In this document: one piece after another, positions 36,885-46,898 of the stretch | Layout of the letters: every line of letters starts with the position of its first letter | How positions within the stretch are numbered: the first letter of the stretch is position 1 | Source: Dyadobacter sp. NIV53 | Lineage (GTDB): Bacteria; Bacteroidota; Bacteroidia; Cytophagales; Spirosomataceae | Reading direction: 5' to 3' | DNA: 64,000 nt | Assembly: GCF_019711195.1 (NCBI RefSeq) | Contig: NZ_CP081299.1 | Location: 1,612,001 to 1,676,000, forward strand | Translations under genes and position numbers: made by a program | The notes under the pieces: generated by a model | Databases searched by the model: none | The model's input: only the letters and a program-made list of their open reading frames with translations | What the model was told of the DNA's origin: nothing

Positions 36885-37706
36885 TTAAACGGCCACCGGC
36901 GCCTTGATCCCGGGCCATGGATTATAATTCAGCAATTCGAAATCTTCAAATTTAAAATCGAAGACGCTTTTAACTTCCGGATTAATAGCCATAGTTGGAA
37001 GCGGCCGTAACTCGCGGCTTAACTGCAATTCTACCTGTTCCAGGTGATTGCTGTAAATATGCGTGTCGCCCCCGGTCCATACAAAATCACCCAGATCAAG
37101 GTCGCATTCCTGTGCGATCATCATGGTCAGTAATGCATAACTGGCAATATTAAAAGGTACGCCTAAAAACACATCTGCACTGCGCTGGTAAAGCTGACAC
37201 GATAATTTGCCTCTTGTTTCTCCTGCAGAATCGTCGGGCGGGGCAACATAAAACTGAAATAATGCATGACAAGGCTGCAATTTCATCATTGATAATTCTG
37301 ACGGATTCCAGGCTGAAACCATAATCCGGCGTGAATCCGGTGAATTTTTTAACTGATTCAGGACTTCCTGTAACTGGTCAACTGATTTGCCATTCGGGCC
37401 TTCCCAGCTCCTCCATTGTTTACCGTAAACGGGCCCAAGATCTCCGTTTTCATCCGCCCATTCATTCCATATCGATACACCATTGTCTGTCAAATATTTG
37501 ATATTGGTGTCTCCCTGCAAAAACCAGAGCAGTTCGTAAATAATGGATTTCGTATGTACTTTTTTAGTCGTAACCAACGGGAAACCATCTTTCAGGTTAA
37601 AGCGCATTTGATAACCAAAAACACTGATCGTTCCCGTTCCTGTCCTGTCTGTTTTACGAACTCCATTGGCTAATACATGCCGGAGCAAATCGTGGTATTG
37701 CTGCAT
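36885..37706 (-). CDS. thyA: Thymidylate synthase
   Basis: A 273-residue ThyA that methylates dUMP with 5,10-methylene-tetrahydrofolate. The nucleophile is Cys146 in [12 protein letters not shown]. The folate and dUMP loops are visible: [63 protein letters not shown] and [15 protein letters not shown]. Length is normal. No folA gene directly follows, unlike many genomes. Confidence 0.97.
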   Translation of the reverse strand: MQQYHDLLRHVLANGVRKTDRTGTGTISVFGYQMRFNLKDGFPLVTTKKVHTKSIIYELLWFLQGDTNIKYLTDNGVSIWNEWADENGDLGPVYGKQWRSWEGPNGKSVDQLQEVLNQLKNSPDSRRIMVSAWNPSELSMMKLQPCHALFQFYVAPPDDSAGETRGKLSCQLYQRSADVFLGVPFNIASYALLTMMIAQECDLDLGDFVWTGGDTHIYSNHLEQVELQLSRELRPLPTMAINPEVKSVFDFKFEDFELLNYNPWPGIKAPVAV

Positions 37707-37746
37707 TTGAATTTTATTAGTACAAAAAATGTGTACAGATTATTTT

Positions 37747-38175
37747 TTAAACAGTTGCGATTTCTACGCTGTGTGTAATGGTCGCCAAAGCTTCCAGTTG
37801 AGCAGTTGCCGAGCAATATTTTTCCATAGAAAGAGCAATGGCACGGTCAATTTTTTTCTCGTCGAGCTGATTTCCTACAAATTTGAAGGTCAGGTGGATA
37901 TTTCTGAATGGTGAGCGCTTGGTACCTTCTTCTTCCGTACGATCACCATCCGCTGTTACCCGAAAATCAGTAATGTCCTGTTTTTGTTTTTTCAAAATAA
38001 GAACCACGTCAATCGCACTACAGCTTGCAAGCCCCATTAACAGCAATTCCATTGGCCTTACTCCCAGATTTGTACCACCAATTTCCGGCGATCCGTCGGT
38101 ATGTACTTTGATTTCTGATGAACCGCTTCCTTCAAAATGAAAAGCGTCATTAACGCGCACAAGTTCTACTTTCAT
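37747..38175 (-). CDS. OsmC-family peroxiredoxin-like protein
   Basis: A 142-residue OsmC/Ohr-fold protein. The second Cys motif is GLASCSAIDVVLILKKQ (Cys at about residue 53); the first catalytic Cys typical of Ohr appears absent from the N-terminal half, and a further Cys lies in KYCSATAQL (about residue 121). OsmC and YhfA relatives remove organic or inorganic hydroperoxides, or have unknown roles when the first Cys is lacking. ATG at 38175; it lies 40 bases upstream of thyA on the same strand. Confidence 0.82.
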   Translation of the reverse strand: MKVELVRVNDAFHFEGSGSSEIKVHTDGSPEIGGTNLGVRPMELLLMGLASCSAIDVVLILKKQKQDITDFRVTADGDRTEEEGTKRSPFRNIHLTFKFVGNQLDEKKIDRAIALSMEKYCSATAQLEALATITHSVEIATV

Positions 38176-38443
38176 AATTCTTTGGCAGGTATCAAAGTCT
38201 ATCTTTTATAACCTGTTTATTTATCTGCGTAATTTTTAAAAAACTTTCAGGTAATCTCCTGATCTACTTTCCTTATAATGATTAAGGCGTAATCAAAGTT
38301 CAAATATACTTCATGATTCCCTATTCGGCTATTGGTGCGAATAATTTAAAAACAAGTTTTATCCTTGTATATTCGTTCAATAATGATACATGGTTTATAA
38401 AAATCGGTGAGCTTGTACGTTGCTTAATCCTAAATTCCTGATT

Positions 38444-38683
38444 ATGTGGAAAGAAGAAGATAATAAATTAAAGCGCAGTTTTACATTCGGCGATTTTAAA
38501 GAAGCATTCGCTTTTATGACGAAAGTGGCCCAAACTGTTGACAAGATGGATCATCATCCGTTTTGGAGCAATACCTACAACAAAGTTAATTTTGAGTTGA
38601 ATACCCATGACGCCGGTGACAAAGTGACTGAAAAAGACAGAAAACTGGCCGCTGCTATTGATCAGATTTTTGAACAAAAATGA
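38444..38683 (+). CDS. phhB: 4a-hydroxytetrahydrobiopterin dehydratase (PCD/DCoH)
   Basis: A 79-residue pterin-4a-carbinolamine dehydratase with ATG at 38444 (an in-frame TTG at 38420 was rejected). The active-site pattern [20 protein letters not shown] carries the two His and a nearby Trp, and [15 protein letters not shown] is the C-terminal helix. The enzyme recycles the pterin cofactor of aromatic amino acid hydroxylases; no phenylalanine hydroxylase gene is seen nearby. Its TGA overlaps the rsmI ATG (ATGA). Confidence 0.88.
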   Translation: MWKEEDNKLKRSFTFGDFKEAFAFMTKVAQTVDKMDHHPFWSNTYNKVNFELNTHDAGDKVTEKDRKLAAAIDQIFEQK

Positions 38684-39409
38684 AATTATACATAGTACCA
38701 ACCCCAATCGGGAACCTTGAAGATATAACCCTTCGTGCAATAAATGTATTAAAAAGTGTGGATGTTGTTTTAGCAGAAGACACCAGGACTTCCGGCAACT
38801 TACTGGAAGCATCTGGGCATCAGTAAACCCATGCATAGTTACCACGTTCACAATGAACATCAAACAGTTATGCGTGTTGTAGAGCGTATATTGAAAGGCG
38901 AAACTATGGCGCTGGTCTCAGATGCCGGTACACCTGCCGTTTCTGATCCGGGTTTTCTTCTGGTGAGAGAATGTATTAAAAATGGAATTCCGATCGAATG
39001 CCTGCCCGGTCCAACGGCGTTTGTTCCTGCGCTGGTAAACTCCGGATTACCTAGCGACAGGTTTACTTTTGAAGGATTTTTACCACATAAAAAAGGAAGG
39101 CAAACACGTTTGCAAAACCTTGTGAATGAAGACAGAACGATGATATTTTATGAATCGCCGCATCGTTTGCTTAAAGCTTTGCAGCAGTTTTCAGAATATT
39201 TCGGTACCGACAGACAGGTTTCAGTTTCAAGAGAACTGACAAAAATTTATGAAGAAAATATCCGGGGAACGATAACAGAAGTTTTGGCTTACTTTTCCGG
39301 AAAAACAATAAAGGGTGAAATTGTAATCGTACTTGCTGGTAAAGCAGAGGAGAAAAAGTCATCAGACAAATACGAGGACGAACGTTTTGAAACATCTCAA
39401 CATGAATAA
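38680..39409 (+). pseudogene. rsmI: 16S rRNA ribose-2'-O-methyltransferase RsmI, frameshifted
   Basis: RsmI methylates the ribose of C1402 in 16S rRNA. The N-terminus [20 protein letters not shown] with [15 protein letters not shown] is in frame from 38680. After GNLL the frame fails, and [17 protein letters not shown] and the rest lie one frame over. Dropping one G from the GG at 38805-38806 gives the family-typical LLKHLGI. The rest has ALVSDAGTPAVSDPGFLLVR, CLPGPTAFVPALVNSGL, FEGFLPHKKGRQTRL and MIFYESPHRLLKAL. The protein would have about 242 residues. As written the ORF would start at 38831 and lack the SAM-binding N-terminus. Confidence 0.85.
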
Positions 39410-40624
39410 AAGGTCAATAATACATACTACGGTTTGTAACCTTAGTAAAATGAAATCCGGTTTACTATTTCTTTTTTTACATTATTTATTGTTGGGACCG
39501 GGAATGCCCAATTCGGGACTTTAAGTCCAAATGCGAAGGTTAGCCTGATCACAGTCGGGCCAGGAAACGAATTATATTCCGGGTTCGGCCATAGCGTACT
39601 TTGGATTACTGATCCGGTTCAGGGAATTGACAGAGCATATAATTATGGAACGTTCGCTTTTGAAACCGGTAATTTTTATATAAAATTTTTGAGGGGGACT
39701 CTGCCATATTCTGTCTCAGTAAGTCCGCTTCATTATCAAACGGATTATTGGGCTTCTGAAAACAGATCCATTAAAGAAGAGGTTCTAAATTTATCACCGG
39801 GCCAAAAGCAGAAGCTATATAATTTCCTTGAAAACAATTATTTGCCTCAAAACAGATATTATGCGTACAAATTCTTTTTTGATAATTGCTCAACAAGGAT
39901 GGTCACTGCATTAAAGGCAGCATGCGGCGACAGTCTGAATTTCCCTGGTTACACGCATGAAAAACTGAGTTTCAGGCAATGGATCGACCGTTATGCTTAC
40001 GAACAAAATCCATGGGCCGATTTTGGCATGGATCTGGCAATAGGTGCACCATCGGATGAAATTGCGACTGCAGAACAGGCTACATTTTTACCTGATAATC
40101 TGAGTACTGCATTCAGGGATTCTAAAATAAAAGTTGGAACCCGGACTTTGCCCTTAGTAGGGTCAAGCCGTAATATATTCGTGGCACAACCTATTACCGG
40201 TAAAATATGGCTCACGCCAATGATCACGTTCTGGGCATTGGCAGCATTGGTTTTGTTATTCACTTTTTGGCAGATCAAGTATGAGAAAGTCAATTTTACT
40301 CTGGATAAGATCCTGTTCAGTATCTGCGGGGTAATGGGCTGGTTTATCCTGTTATTATGGTTCGGAACCAATCATGGTGTTACGGCATTTAATTACGATA
40401 TTTTGTGGGCTTTCCCGCTGTGGCTGCCGCTTATTTTATTTATTTCTCCACAGCAAAAACCCGCGTGGTTTCCATTCTTATTGATATTTTACGGATTTCT
40501 TTTACTTTGTGCAACCGGAAATCTTGCCAAACATAATCTCGTGATTATTCCTATTTTACTGACATTGATCATCCGCGTTTATTACATGAATAATTCACTT
40601 TCTAAAATCCCGCAAAAAGGATAA
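39402..40624 (+). pseudogene. DUF4105 membrane protein, frameshifted
   Basis: ATG at 39402 overlaps the end of rsmI. A second ATG at 39450 starts a signal-like segment MKSGLLFLFLHYLLLGPGMP, and the frame ends at TAA 39522-39524. One extra T in the TTT at 39520-39522 gives GLLSPNAKVSLITVGPGNEL, the usual DUF4105 start, then YSGFGHSVLWITDP, YNYGTFAFETGNFY and KFFFDNCSTRMVTALK. The C-terminal part (about 310-400) has four or five membrane helices. DUF4105 proteins are common in Bacteroidota with unknown function; a Cys/His peptidase-like activity has been proposed for the family in general, which is uncertain. Confidence 0.8.
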
Positions 40625-40631
40625 TCAACGA

Positions 40632-41423
40632 ATGAATCTTGAACTGCTAACTCAACAAACGGTAGAAATCGTTAGAAAAGCTTCCTTATTTATTCAGCAG
40701 GAAGCGGCACTTTTTTCCCGTGACAGAATTGAATATAAAGATCTGAATAATCTGGTGTCTTATGTCGACAAAGAGGCTGAAAAGCTCCTGGTTCAGGCAC
40801 TGAGTGAGATTTTGCCGGAAGCAAGTTTTATTACCGAAGAAGGAACGACCGGACAGGAACCAGATCCGTTAGCACTAAACTGGATTATTGATCCTTTGGA
40901 CGGCACAACAAATTTCATTCACGGCCTACCCGTTTATTGTGTAAGTGTAGGTTTGGCAAGAGGAAAAGAACCACTCGTTGGCGTGATCCATCAGCCAAGT
41001 ACGGACGAAATGTTTTACGGCTGGCAAGGTGGCGGCGCATGGTGTAATGGAATTCAAATGCATGTATCCAAAGTACCTGTTTTACAGGAAAGCCTGATAG
41101 CAACCGGTTTTCCATACTACAAATTTGAAAAGCAAAAACGCTACATGTATATTCTGGAACTGCTGATGCAAAAAACGCATGGGCTCAGACGTATGGGGGC
41201 AGCAGCAGTGGATCTGGCATATGTAGCAGCCGGCCGGTTCGACGGCTTTTATGAATACAACCTCAACTCCTGGGATATGGCTGCGGGTGTATTACTGATC
41301 AAAGAAGCAGGTGGAACTGTTACTGATTTCAATGGCGGGGATAATTATCTTTTTGGAGGCGATATCATCGCAGCAGCAGGCGCACACAAAGAATTGATGG
41401 AGCTGATACGTGAGAATTTTTAA
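40632..41423 (+). CDS. suhB: Inositol monophosphatase-family protein
   Basis: A 263-residue Mg2+-dependent phosphatase of the inositol monophosphatase/SuhB family. Metal-binding motifs: EEGTTG (about 74-79), WIIDPLDGTTNFIHGLPVYC (87-106) and LNSWDMAAGVLLIKEAGG near 218. SuhB relatives hydrolyse inositol 1-phosphate or related sugar phosphates and can also associate with transcription complexes in E. coli. Length is normal. It starts seven bases after the DUF4105 gene. Confidence 0.92.
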   Translation: MNLELLTQQTVEIVRKASLFIQQEAALFSRDRIEYKDLNNLVSYVDKEAEKLLVQALSEILPEASFITEEGTTGQEPDPLALNWIIDPLDGTTNFIHGLPVYCVSVGLARGKEPLVGVIHQPSTDEMFYGWQGGGAWCNGIQMHVSKVPVLQESLIATGFPYYKFEKQKRYMYILELLMQKTHGLRRMGAAAVDLAYVAAGRFDGFYEYNLNSWDMAAGVLLIKEAGGTVTDFNGGDNYLFGGDIIAAAGAHKELMELIRENF

Positions 41424-41511
41424 GTAAATAAAACTAGCCATTATAGTAGTATAACAATCTATAAATGACGGCCTGGCAATTAATCATTTATAATTAATAT
41501 TTATAACAACC

Positions 41512-42046
41512 ATGGAACTTGAACAACTCCGCTATCCTATCGGGAGATTTACTCCTCAAAGTAGCTACACAGCAGCCGAAATAAAAACCGATATTCAGAT
41601 CATAAGTGCTTTGCCTTCTGAAATTCATTAATCTGCTGGGAGGATGGGATGAAGACAAAATTAACACGCCTTACAGGCCGGATGGCTGGACGATACGGCA
41701 GCTGGTACATCATGTTGCAGATAGCCATATTAATGCTTACACCCGTTTCAGACTCGCTTTAACAGAAGATAATCCTACTATCAAGCCCTATAAAGAAGAT
41801 CTTTGGGCAGAACTTCCTGATGCCAAAGCGGCTCAGGTTGAATTATCCCTGCAACTGATCCGCTATGTTCATTTGCGTTGGGTATTGTTATTAAATTCCA
41901 TGAATGAAACCGATCTGGCAAGAACATATGTGCATCCCGAAGCAGAAAAGATTTTCAGGCTGGATACAGTCATAGCAAACTATGCATGGCACAGCGAACA
42001 TCATTATCAGCAGGCATTCCAGCTAGCGGCCAGGAACAATTGGTAA
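41512..42046 (+). pseudogene. YfiT/BstA-like DinB-fold metal-dependent protein, frameshifted
   Basis: ATG at 41512 encodes MELEQLRYPIGRFTPQSSYT and TAAEIKTDIQIISALPS, after which the frame closes at TAA 41629-41631. The rest of the protein (GWDEDKINTPYRPDGWTIRQ, LVHHVADSHINAY, LALTEDNPTIKPYKEDLW, NYAWHSEHHYQQAFQ) is one frame over; a single extra base at about 41611-41623 explains the break. The His residues in HHVADSH and WHSEHH fit the three-His metal site of the DinB/YfiT fold. YfiT in Bacillus is a bacillithiol transferase; Bacteroidota homologues are only putative hydrolases or transferases. Confidence 0.78.
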
Positions 42047-42066
42047 TCATAGATTGTTTATAACCC

Positions 42067-42222
42067 ATGATGTTACAACAGATTATAGTGATTATTCTTT
42101 TCCTTGCAGCTGCCGGTTACATGGGGTGGAAATTATGGAAATCGATTAATAGCCGAAATGCCGGCGGATGTGCAAAAGGATGCGGCTGTGCAGCGGATAA
42201 GGCAAGTTCTGTGAAAGCCTGA
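42067..42222 (+). CDS. FeoB-associated Cys-rich membrane protein-like peptide
   Basis: A 51-residue small ORF with a single membrane helix (IIVIILFLAAAGYMGWKLW) and a C-terminal Cys cluster (GGCAKGCGCA, four Cys). This matches the FeoB-associated Cys-rich membrane protein family. Homologues often neighbour FeoB iron transporters, but none is seen here. It may equally be an unrelated metal- or thiol-related peptide. Two adjacent ATGs exist (42067 and 42070). Confidence 0.7.
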   Translation: MMLQQIIVIILFLAAAGYMGWKLWKSINSRNAGGCAKGCGCAADKASSVKA

Positions 42223-42245
42223 TTTTGTTCTTTCAAACCAAAATC

Positions 42246-42295
42246 AATGGTCAATTATTAATAAGCCTGAAAACAAGCGTTAATAATTGACCATT
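42246..42295. terminator. Long hairpin between the Cys-rich peptide and acs
   Basis: Perfect 16-bp arms AATGGTCAATTATTAA (42246-42261) and TTAATAATTGACCATT (42280-42295). It is placed between convergent genes and can serve both. Confidence 0.7.
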
Positions 42296-42314
42296 AACAA
42301 TTTACAATTCTATT

Positions 42315-44204
42315 TTATAGCGCCCCTTTTTTAATATCTTCTACAACGGAAGGGTCAAGAAGCGTAGACGTATCACCCAGATTAGCCACGTCTCCTTCCG
42401 ATATTTTACGCAAAATCCGTCGCATAATCTTTCCTGAACGCGTTTTAGGTAAACCTGATACAAACTGAATTTTGTCCGGTTTTGCAATAGGCCCGATAAT
42501 ACGTGAAACCGTGGCAGCTATATCTTTTCGGAACATTTCTGCATCGCCGTGTCTGTTATCCGTAATAATATAAGCATAAATTCCTTGCCCCTTAATGTCG
42601 TGAGGATAGCCCACAACAGCAGATTCCACTACCCCAAGGTGCATATTAATTGCATTTTCCACCTCGGCAGTACCAATTCTATGGCCCGACACGTTCAGTA
42701 CATCATCCACACGACCAGTAATCCGATAAAATCCGTTTTCGTCGCGAAGGCAACCATCACCAGTAAAATACATGCCTTTGTATGCAGAAAAATACGTCTG
42801 CTTGCATCTTTCATGATCGCCATACGTCGTACGGATTATTCCAGGCCATGGGAATTTGATGCACAGGTTTCCGCTTACGTCGTTTCCTTCGATAATATTT
42901 CCGGCTTCATCCACCAATACAGGCTGGATTCCTGGCAGAGGCAATGTTGCATAAGTTGGCTTTTCCGGTGTAACACCGGCAAGCGCGGTTATCATAATTC
43001 CACCAGTTTCGGTCTGCCACCATGTATCAACAAGAGGACAATGATCATGGCCAATGTTATGCTTGAACCAGTGCCACGCTTCTTCATTAATCGGTTCGCC
43101 AACGGAACCCAATTTTGTCAGTGATGACAAATCGTGATCTTTTACATATTGTAAACCAAAACTCATCAATGAGCGAATGGCCGTAGGCGCCGTGTATAGG
43201 ATATTCACTTTGTGTTTTGCAACAATCTGCCACATGCGGCCGGCATCCGGGTAAGTTGGGACACCTTCAAAAATAACAGAAGTAGCTCCATAACACAATG
43301 GGCCATAAACGATATAACTGTGGCCGGTAATCCATCCGATATCTGCTGTACAAAAATGGATTTCTCCCGGCTCATACTGAAATACATTCGCAAATGTATA
43401 AGTTGCATAAATCATGTATCCGCCGCAGGTATGCACCACACCTTTTGGCTTGCCGGTTGATCCGGAAGTATATAAAATAAAAAGAGTGTCTTCGGCATCC
43501 ATTGGCTCGGCTGCACATACAGAATCCACCAGTTTCACCTCATCTTCCCACCAGAGATCTCTTCCCTTAAGCATAGAAACCGGCGTACGAGTACGCGTCA
43601 TTACAATTACGTTTTCCACCGTTGAACAAAGTTCCAGTGCGTTATCCACCGTTTCTTTCATTGGGATAACCTTGTTTCCACGGAAAGCACCATCAGATGT
43701 AATTACCATCGTACAAGAGGAATCGTTGATCCGGTCAGCTATCGATTTTGCCGAAAATCCACCAAAAACAACAGAATGTATCGCTCCTATCCTTGCACAG
43801 GCAAGTACAGCAACAGTCAATTCAGGAACCATCGGCAGATAAATGCAGACCCGGTCACCTTTTTTAATGCCATGTTTTTTTAAAACATTGGCAAAGCGGC
43901 AAACCTGGTCGAAAAGCATCTTATAGGTTATACTTACGGAGACGTCTTCGGGATCATTAGGCTCCCATAAAATAGCAACCTGATCGCCTTTTGTTTCAAG
44001 ATGGCGATCCAGGGCATTTTCGGTGATATTCATTTCACCTCCTTCAAACCATTTCGTATTTGCTTCACTGAAGTCCCAGCTTAGGACTTTTTTCCATGGT
44101 TTGCGCCATGTAAATTGTTGGGCTACTTCGGCCCAGAAACCTTCGGGATCGTCTACACTTTGTTTGTAGGCAACCTGATACTCTTCAAAGGTCTTAATTC
44201 TCAT
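42315..44204 (-). CDS. acs: Acetyl-CoA synthetase
   Basis: A 629-residue AMP-forming acetyl-CoA synthetase. It has the ANL core motif YTSGSTGKPKGVVHT (about 255-269), the acetate-pocket region TADIGWITGHSYIVYGPL, WWQTETGGIMI, the hinge YFTGDGCLRDENGF and GRVDDVLNVSGHRIGTAEVE. The C-terminal catalytic/acetylation Lys is in PKTRSGKIMRRIL. The enzyme supplies acetyl-CoA from acetate, often during acetate scavenging. It lies in an isolated position, between a hairpin and a divergent methyltransferase. Confidence 0.96.
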   Translation of the reverse strand: MRIKTFEEYQVAYKQSVDDPEGFWAEVAQQFTWRKPWKKVLSWDFSEANTKWFEGGEMNITENALDRHLETKGDQVAILWEPNDPEDVSVSITYKMLFDQVCRFANVLKKHGIKKGDRVCIYLPMVPELTVAVLACARIGAIHSVVFGGFSAKSIADRINDSSCTMVITSDGAFRGNKVIPMKETVDNALELCSTVENVIVMTRTRTPVSMLKGRDLWWEDEVKLVDSVCAAEPMDAEDTLFILYTSGSTGKPKGVVHTCGGYMIYATYTFANVFQYEPGEIHFCTADIGWITGHSYIVYGPLCYGATSVIFEGVPTYPDAGRMWQIVAKHKVNILYTAPTAIRSLMSFGLQYVKDHDLSSLTKLGSVGEPINEEAWHWFKHNIGHDHCPLVDTWWQTETGGIMITALAGVTPEKPTYATLPLPGIQPVLVDEAGNIIEGNDVSGNLCIKFPWPGIIRTTYGDHERCKQTYFSAYKGMYFTGDGCLRDENGFYRITGRVDDVLNVSGHRIGTAEVENAINMHLGVVESAVVGYPHDIKGQGIYAYIITDNRHGDAEMFRKDIAATVSRIIGPIAKPDKIQFVSGLPKTRSGKIMRRILRKISEGDVANLGDTSTLLDPSVVEDIKKGAL

Positions 44205-44482
44205 AATATTAAAGGTTAACTAAAGGAAATAGGTGAATAAGCGACAATTTATAATTTTCGGTTGGTTAGTCCTACTCAAGAGAAAATAGATTTACAGTCA
44301 GCTACCGGCTATCGGAAGAACCCTGTCGGCGATCGTTTAATTTTGTTCATTGTATTTAGCTGAAAGCCAATTGCCGATGGTACTATTAGATTATTCTGAT
44401 AAAGTGTGATGAATACTTTCCTTTTGATGAACGAAAAATCTTTATTTTGAATTGAAAAGCCACATAGAAGACCTTCTTTATC

Positions 44483-45709
44483 ATGGATGCCTCTTTACTA
44501 CAAAATGACAGGAATACGATTGGTTTTGACGATACTGAACTCGCTTTTATCAGACAGCATAAACAGGACGATGTCAATCAGCTTATTTTAAAATCCGGCC
44601 AGTTTAAAGGGATTGATGTAAAAAAACTTGCAGGCCAGATCTTATCCAGACAAAAAGCTTTAAAAAAACTTCCGGAATGGTCTGCTAATGATGCGTTAAT
44701 TTTCCCACCGGCTCTTTCTGTTGAGCAATGTTCATCCGAAGCAACCGCACGTTACAAGTCGGGTATCATTTCAGGAAAATCGCTTATTGATATTACCGGC
44801 GGAATGGGTGTTGACAGTTATTACCTGAGCAAAAACTTTGGTAAAACGCAATATTATGAACAGCAGGAAGAAGTAGCTGAAACGGCTGCTTATAATTTTA
44901 AAATACTTCAGGCTGAAAATATCGAAGTTCATCAGGTTGATTCGCTTGCTGCTCTGGAGAAAGTCAATATACAGGCCAATTGGATTTACGCCGATCCTGC
45001 CAGAAGGGGTTTGAATAAAGAAAAAGTTGTAAGGTTGTCAGACTGCACGCCGGATATTGTTGCCAATCTGGATTTATTACTCAAAACCGCCCCTGACATC
45101 CTTCTCAAAACCTCCCCTTTGCTGGATATAGATCTGGCAGTGAAAGAATTGAAATATGTAAAAGAGGTTCATATAACCGGTTATGATAACGAGTGTAAAG
45201 AACTCCTCTTTCATATCAGCCGCGACCATCATTCAAATGATTTTCTACTAAAAGTACGCATTCTGAATTCGGCGGGCGTTGTATTGCAATCGCTGGATTT
45301 CAACAGAAATACGGAGCGAAACTCAGAAATAAGCTACTCTTATCCGCTTTCCTATTTATATGAACCACATGCCGCTGTTTTGAAAGCAGGTGCGTTTAAG
45401 ATTCCGGGATCGCTTTATCAGGTAAAAAAACTGGCAGCAAGCAGCCATTTATACACTTCTGACAAGCATATTATTAATTTCCCCGGACGAACTTTTGAAA
45501 TCATTGGTGTTTGCAAGCCTGACATTCAGGAAATACTTACTTATATTAAAGAAAATAAAGCAAATCTGACTTTGCGAAATTTCCCCGCTAAAATTCATGA
45601 CCTGCGCAAAAAATGGCGTCTAAAAGACGGTGGTGATTTTTATCTTTTTGCAACCACTCTTTCCGACAATAAAAAAGTAATTATTATTACTAAAAAAATT
45701 GAAAAGTAG
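44483..45709 (+). CDS. Class I SAM-dependent methyltransferase with THUMP-like domain
   Basis: A 408-residue protein with a Rossmann-like methyltransferase core: DITGGMGVDSYYLSK (SAM loop, about residues 109-123), YYEQQEEVAETAAYNF, and WIYADPARRG (motif IV, Asp-Pro region, about 170-179). The C-terminal part (KAGAFKIPGSLYQVKKLAAS, YLYE-type region) fits the THUMP-like domain. Such proteins are found in Bacteroidota and may modify RNA, but the target is unknown. It starts 278 bases from the divergent acs. Confidence 0.8.
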   Translation: MDASLLQNDRNTIGFDDTELAFIRQHKQDDVNQLILKSGQFKGIDVKKLAGQILSRQKALKKLPEWSANDALIFPPALSVEQCSSEATARYKSGIISGKSLIDITGGMGVDSYYLSKNFGKTQYYEQQEEVAETAAYNFKILQAENIEVHQVDSLAALEKVNIQANWIYADPARRGLNKEKVVRLSDCTPDIVANLDLLLKTAPDILLKTSPLLDIDLAVKELKYVKEVHITGYDNECKELLFHISRDHHSNDFLLKVRILNSAGVVLQSLDFNRNTERNSEISYSYPLSYLYEPHAAVLKAGAFKIPGSLYQVKKLAASSHLYTSDKHIINFPGRTFEIIGVCKPDIQEILTYIKENKANLTLRNFPAKIHDLRKKWRLKDGGDFYLFATTLSDNKKVIIITKKIEK

Positions 45710-45766
45710 ACATTTAAAGCAATGAAGAACAGCAACATATCATTTGGTTTACCAAAACGAAAAACA

Positions 45767-46405
45767 ATGAAACTAAGAATTACCTTCGCCCTGTTTGTAA
45801 TAATCCTCAATGTAGTTCCCTGTTCATTACACGCGCAAACGGTCTTTCCCGGAAAACAAACTATTGACAAAAAGGAATACCTGGGACTTATCCTGAGCAA
45901 CGCTATTTCAGAAAAATACCTGAGTGATTACTGGGAAAGTTATATCAGCAAATTTGGAAAAGTAAAAGGGAAAAGAGGCATTTATACCATTGAGAAGGCT
46001 TCTATTCCTCCGGTTTCTCCCAATCCGATTCAGCTTACCAGTGAAGTTTCTTCTTTAAAAAAGCAAGCACAGGTATTTATGGCTTTATATGTCGATGGCA
46101 ATTATGTAGCCAACAGCAGTGATCAGACATACAAAGCAGCGGAATCCGTATTGAAAGATTTCTCTGATTACGCAAGCAAACATGAAGATGTAAGAGTTGC
46201 TGATGAAGCATTTACCACAGCTGAAAAAAGCCATCAGAAATTACAAAGTAAGATGGAGGACAACACCAAGGAAATAGAACGTACTGAAAAGAAACTGAAT
46301 GAATTACGCCTTGAAATGGAAAAAGGAAAAGTAGATTCTCAGAATTCCATACTGGATCTTCAAAATAAACAGAAGGCGCTTGAAGCTGTAAAAAGTAAGT
46401 TATAA
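45767..46405 (+). CDS. Exported coiled-coil protein of unknown family
   Basis: With ATG at 45767 the protein has 212 residues and a signal peptide MKLRITFALFVIILNVVPCS (cleavage near HAQ). An in-frame ATG 45 bases upstream would add 15 residues before the signal. The C-terminal half is a charged Lys/Glu/Gln-rich helix (ERTEKKLNELRLEMEKGKVD), probably a coiled coil. No family recognised. A strong bidirectional terminator follows. Confidence 0.7.
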   Translation: MKLRITFALFVIILNVVPCSLHAQTVFPGKQTIDKKEYLGLILSNAISEKYLSDYWESYISKFGKVKGKRGIYTIEKASIPPVSPNPIQLTSEVSSLKKQAQVFMALYVDGNYVANSSDQTYKAAESVLKDFSDYASKHEDVRVADEAFTTAEKSHQKLQSKMEDNTKEIERTEKKLNELRLEMEKGKVDSQNSILDLQNKQKALEAVKSKL

Positions 46406-46426
46406 GCTTTAAATAGTTTCAAGACG

Positions 46427-46478
46427 AAAAATCCCGGTATTTAGAAATTTAAATGATTTCTAAATACCGGGATTTTTT
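46427..46478. terminator. Strong bidirectional terminator
   Basis: Arms AAATCCCGGTATTTAGAAA (46429-46447) and TTTCTAAATACCGGGATTT (46457-46475), perfect over 19 bp, with T/A runs on both sides. It sits between the convergent coiled-coil and ArsC-like genes. Confidence 0.85.
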
Positions 46479-46498
46479 ATGCACTAATCTGAATCTGG

Positions 46499-46852
46499 TC
46501 AGAGAAAAATCTCTTCATATTCTTTTTCAGAAAATCCAAGGGCAACAGCGTTTCCATTCTCATCTTCAATCACCGGCCGTTTGATAACTGATGTTTTCGT
46601 TACCATCAGCTCTATCGCAGATTTTTCATTTTGGACCAGTACTTTTTCTTCATCCGTTAATGCTTTCCAGGTTGTACCAGCTTTGTTCACGAGTTTTTCC
46701 CAGGGAAATTTTTTAAACCAATCCTGGATTTTTTCCGGTGAAATACCCTTCTTTTTATAATCATGAAAGCTATATTCTACTCCGTTTTGTTCAAGCCAGG
46801 TACGCGCTTTTTTAACAGTATTGCAATTCGGTATTCCGTATACGGTAAACAT
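46499..46852 (-). CDS. ArsC/Spx-family reductase (YffB type)
   Basis: A 117-residue thioredoxin-fold protein of the ArsC family. The active Cys is in IPNCNTVKKARTWL (about residue 10), followed by KKGISPEKIQDWF and the KRPVIED region near residue 92. The IPNCNT form with a single Cys is like YffB/ArsC-related proteins rather than a Spx CxxC. The reaction on arsenate or other thiol substrates is not known. ATG at 46852. Confidence 0.85.
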   Translation of the reverse strand: MFTVYGIPNCNTVKKARTWLEQNGVEYSFHDYKKKGISPEKIQDWFKKFPWEKLVNKAGTTWKALTDEEKVLVQNEKSAIELMVTKTSVIKRPVIEDENGNAVALGFSEKEYEEIFL

Positions 46853-46898
46853 ATTGAAGTTTAATTCGCTTATTCAGCGAGTTTGTAATATTAAATAA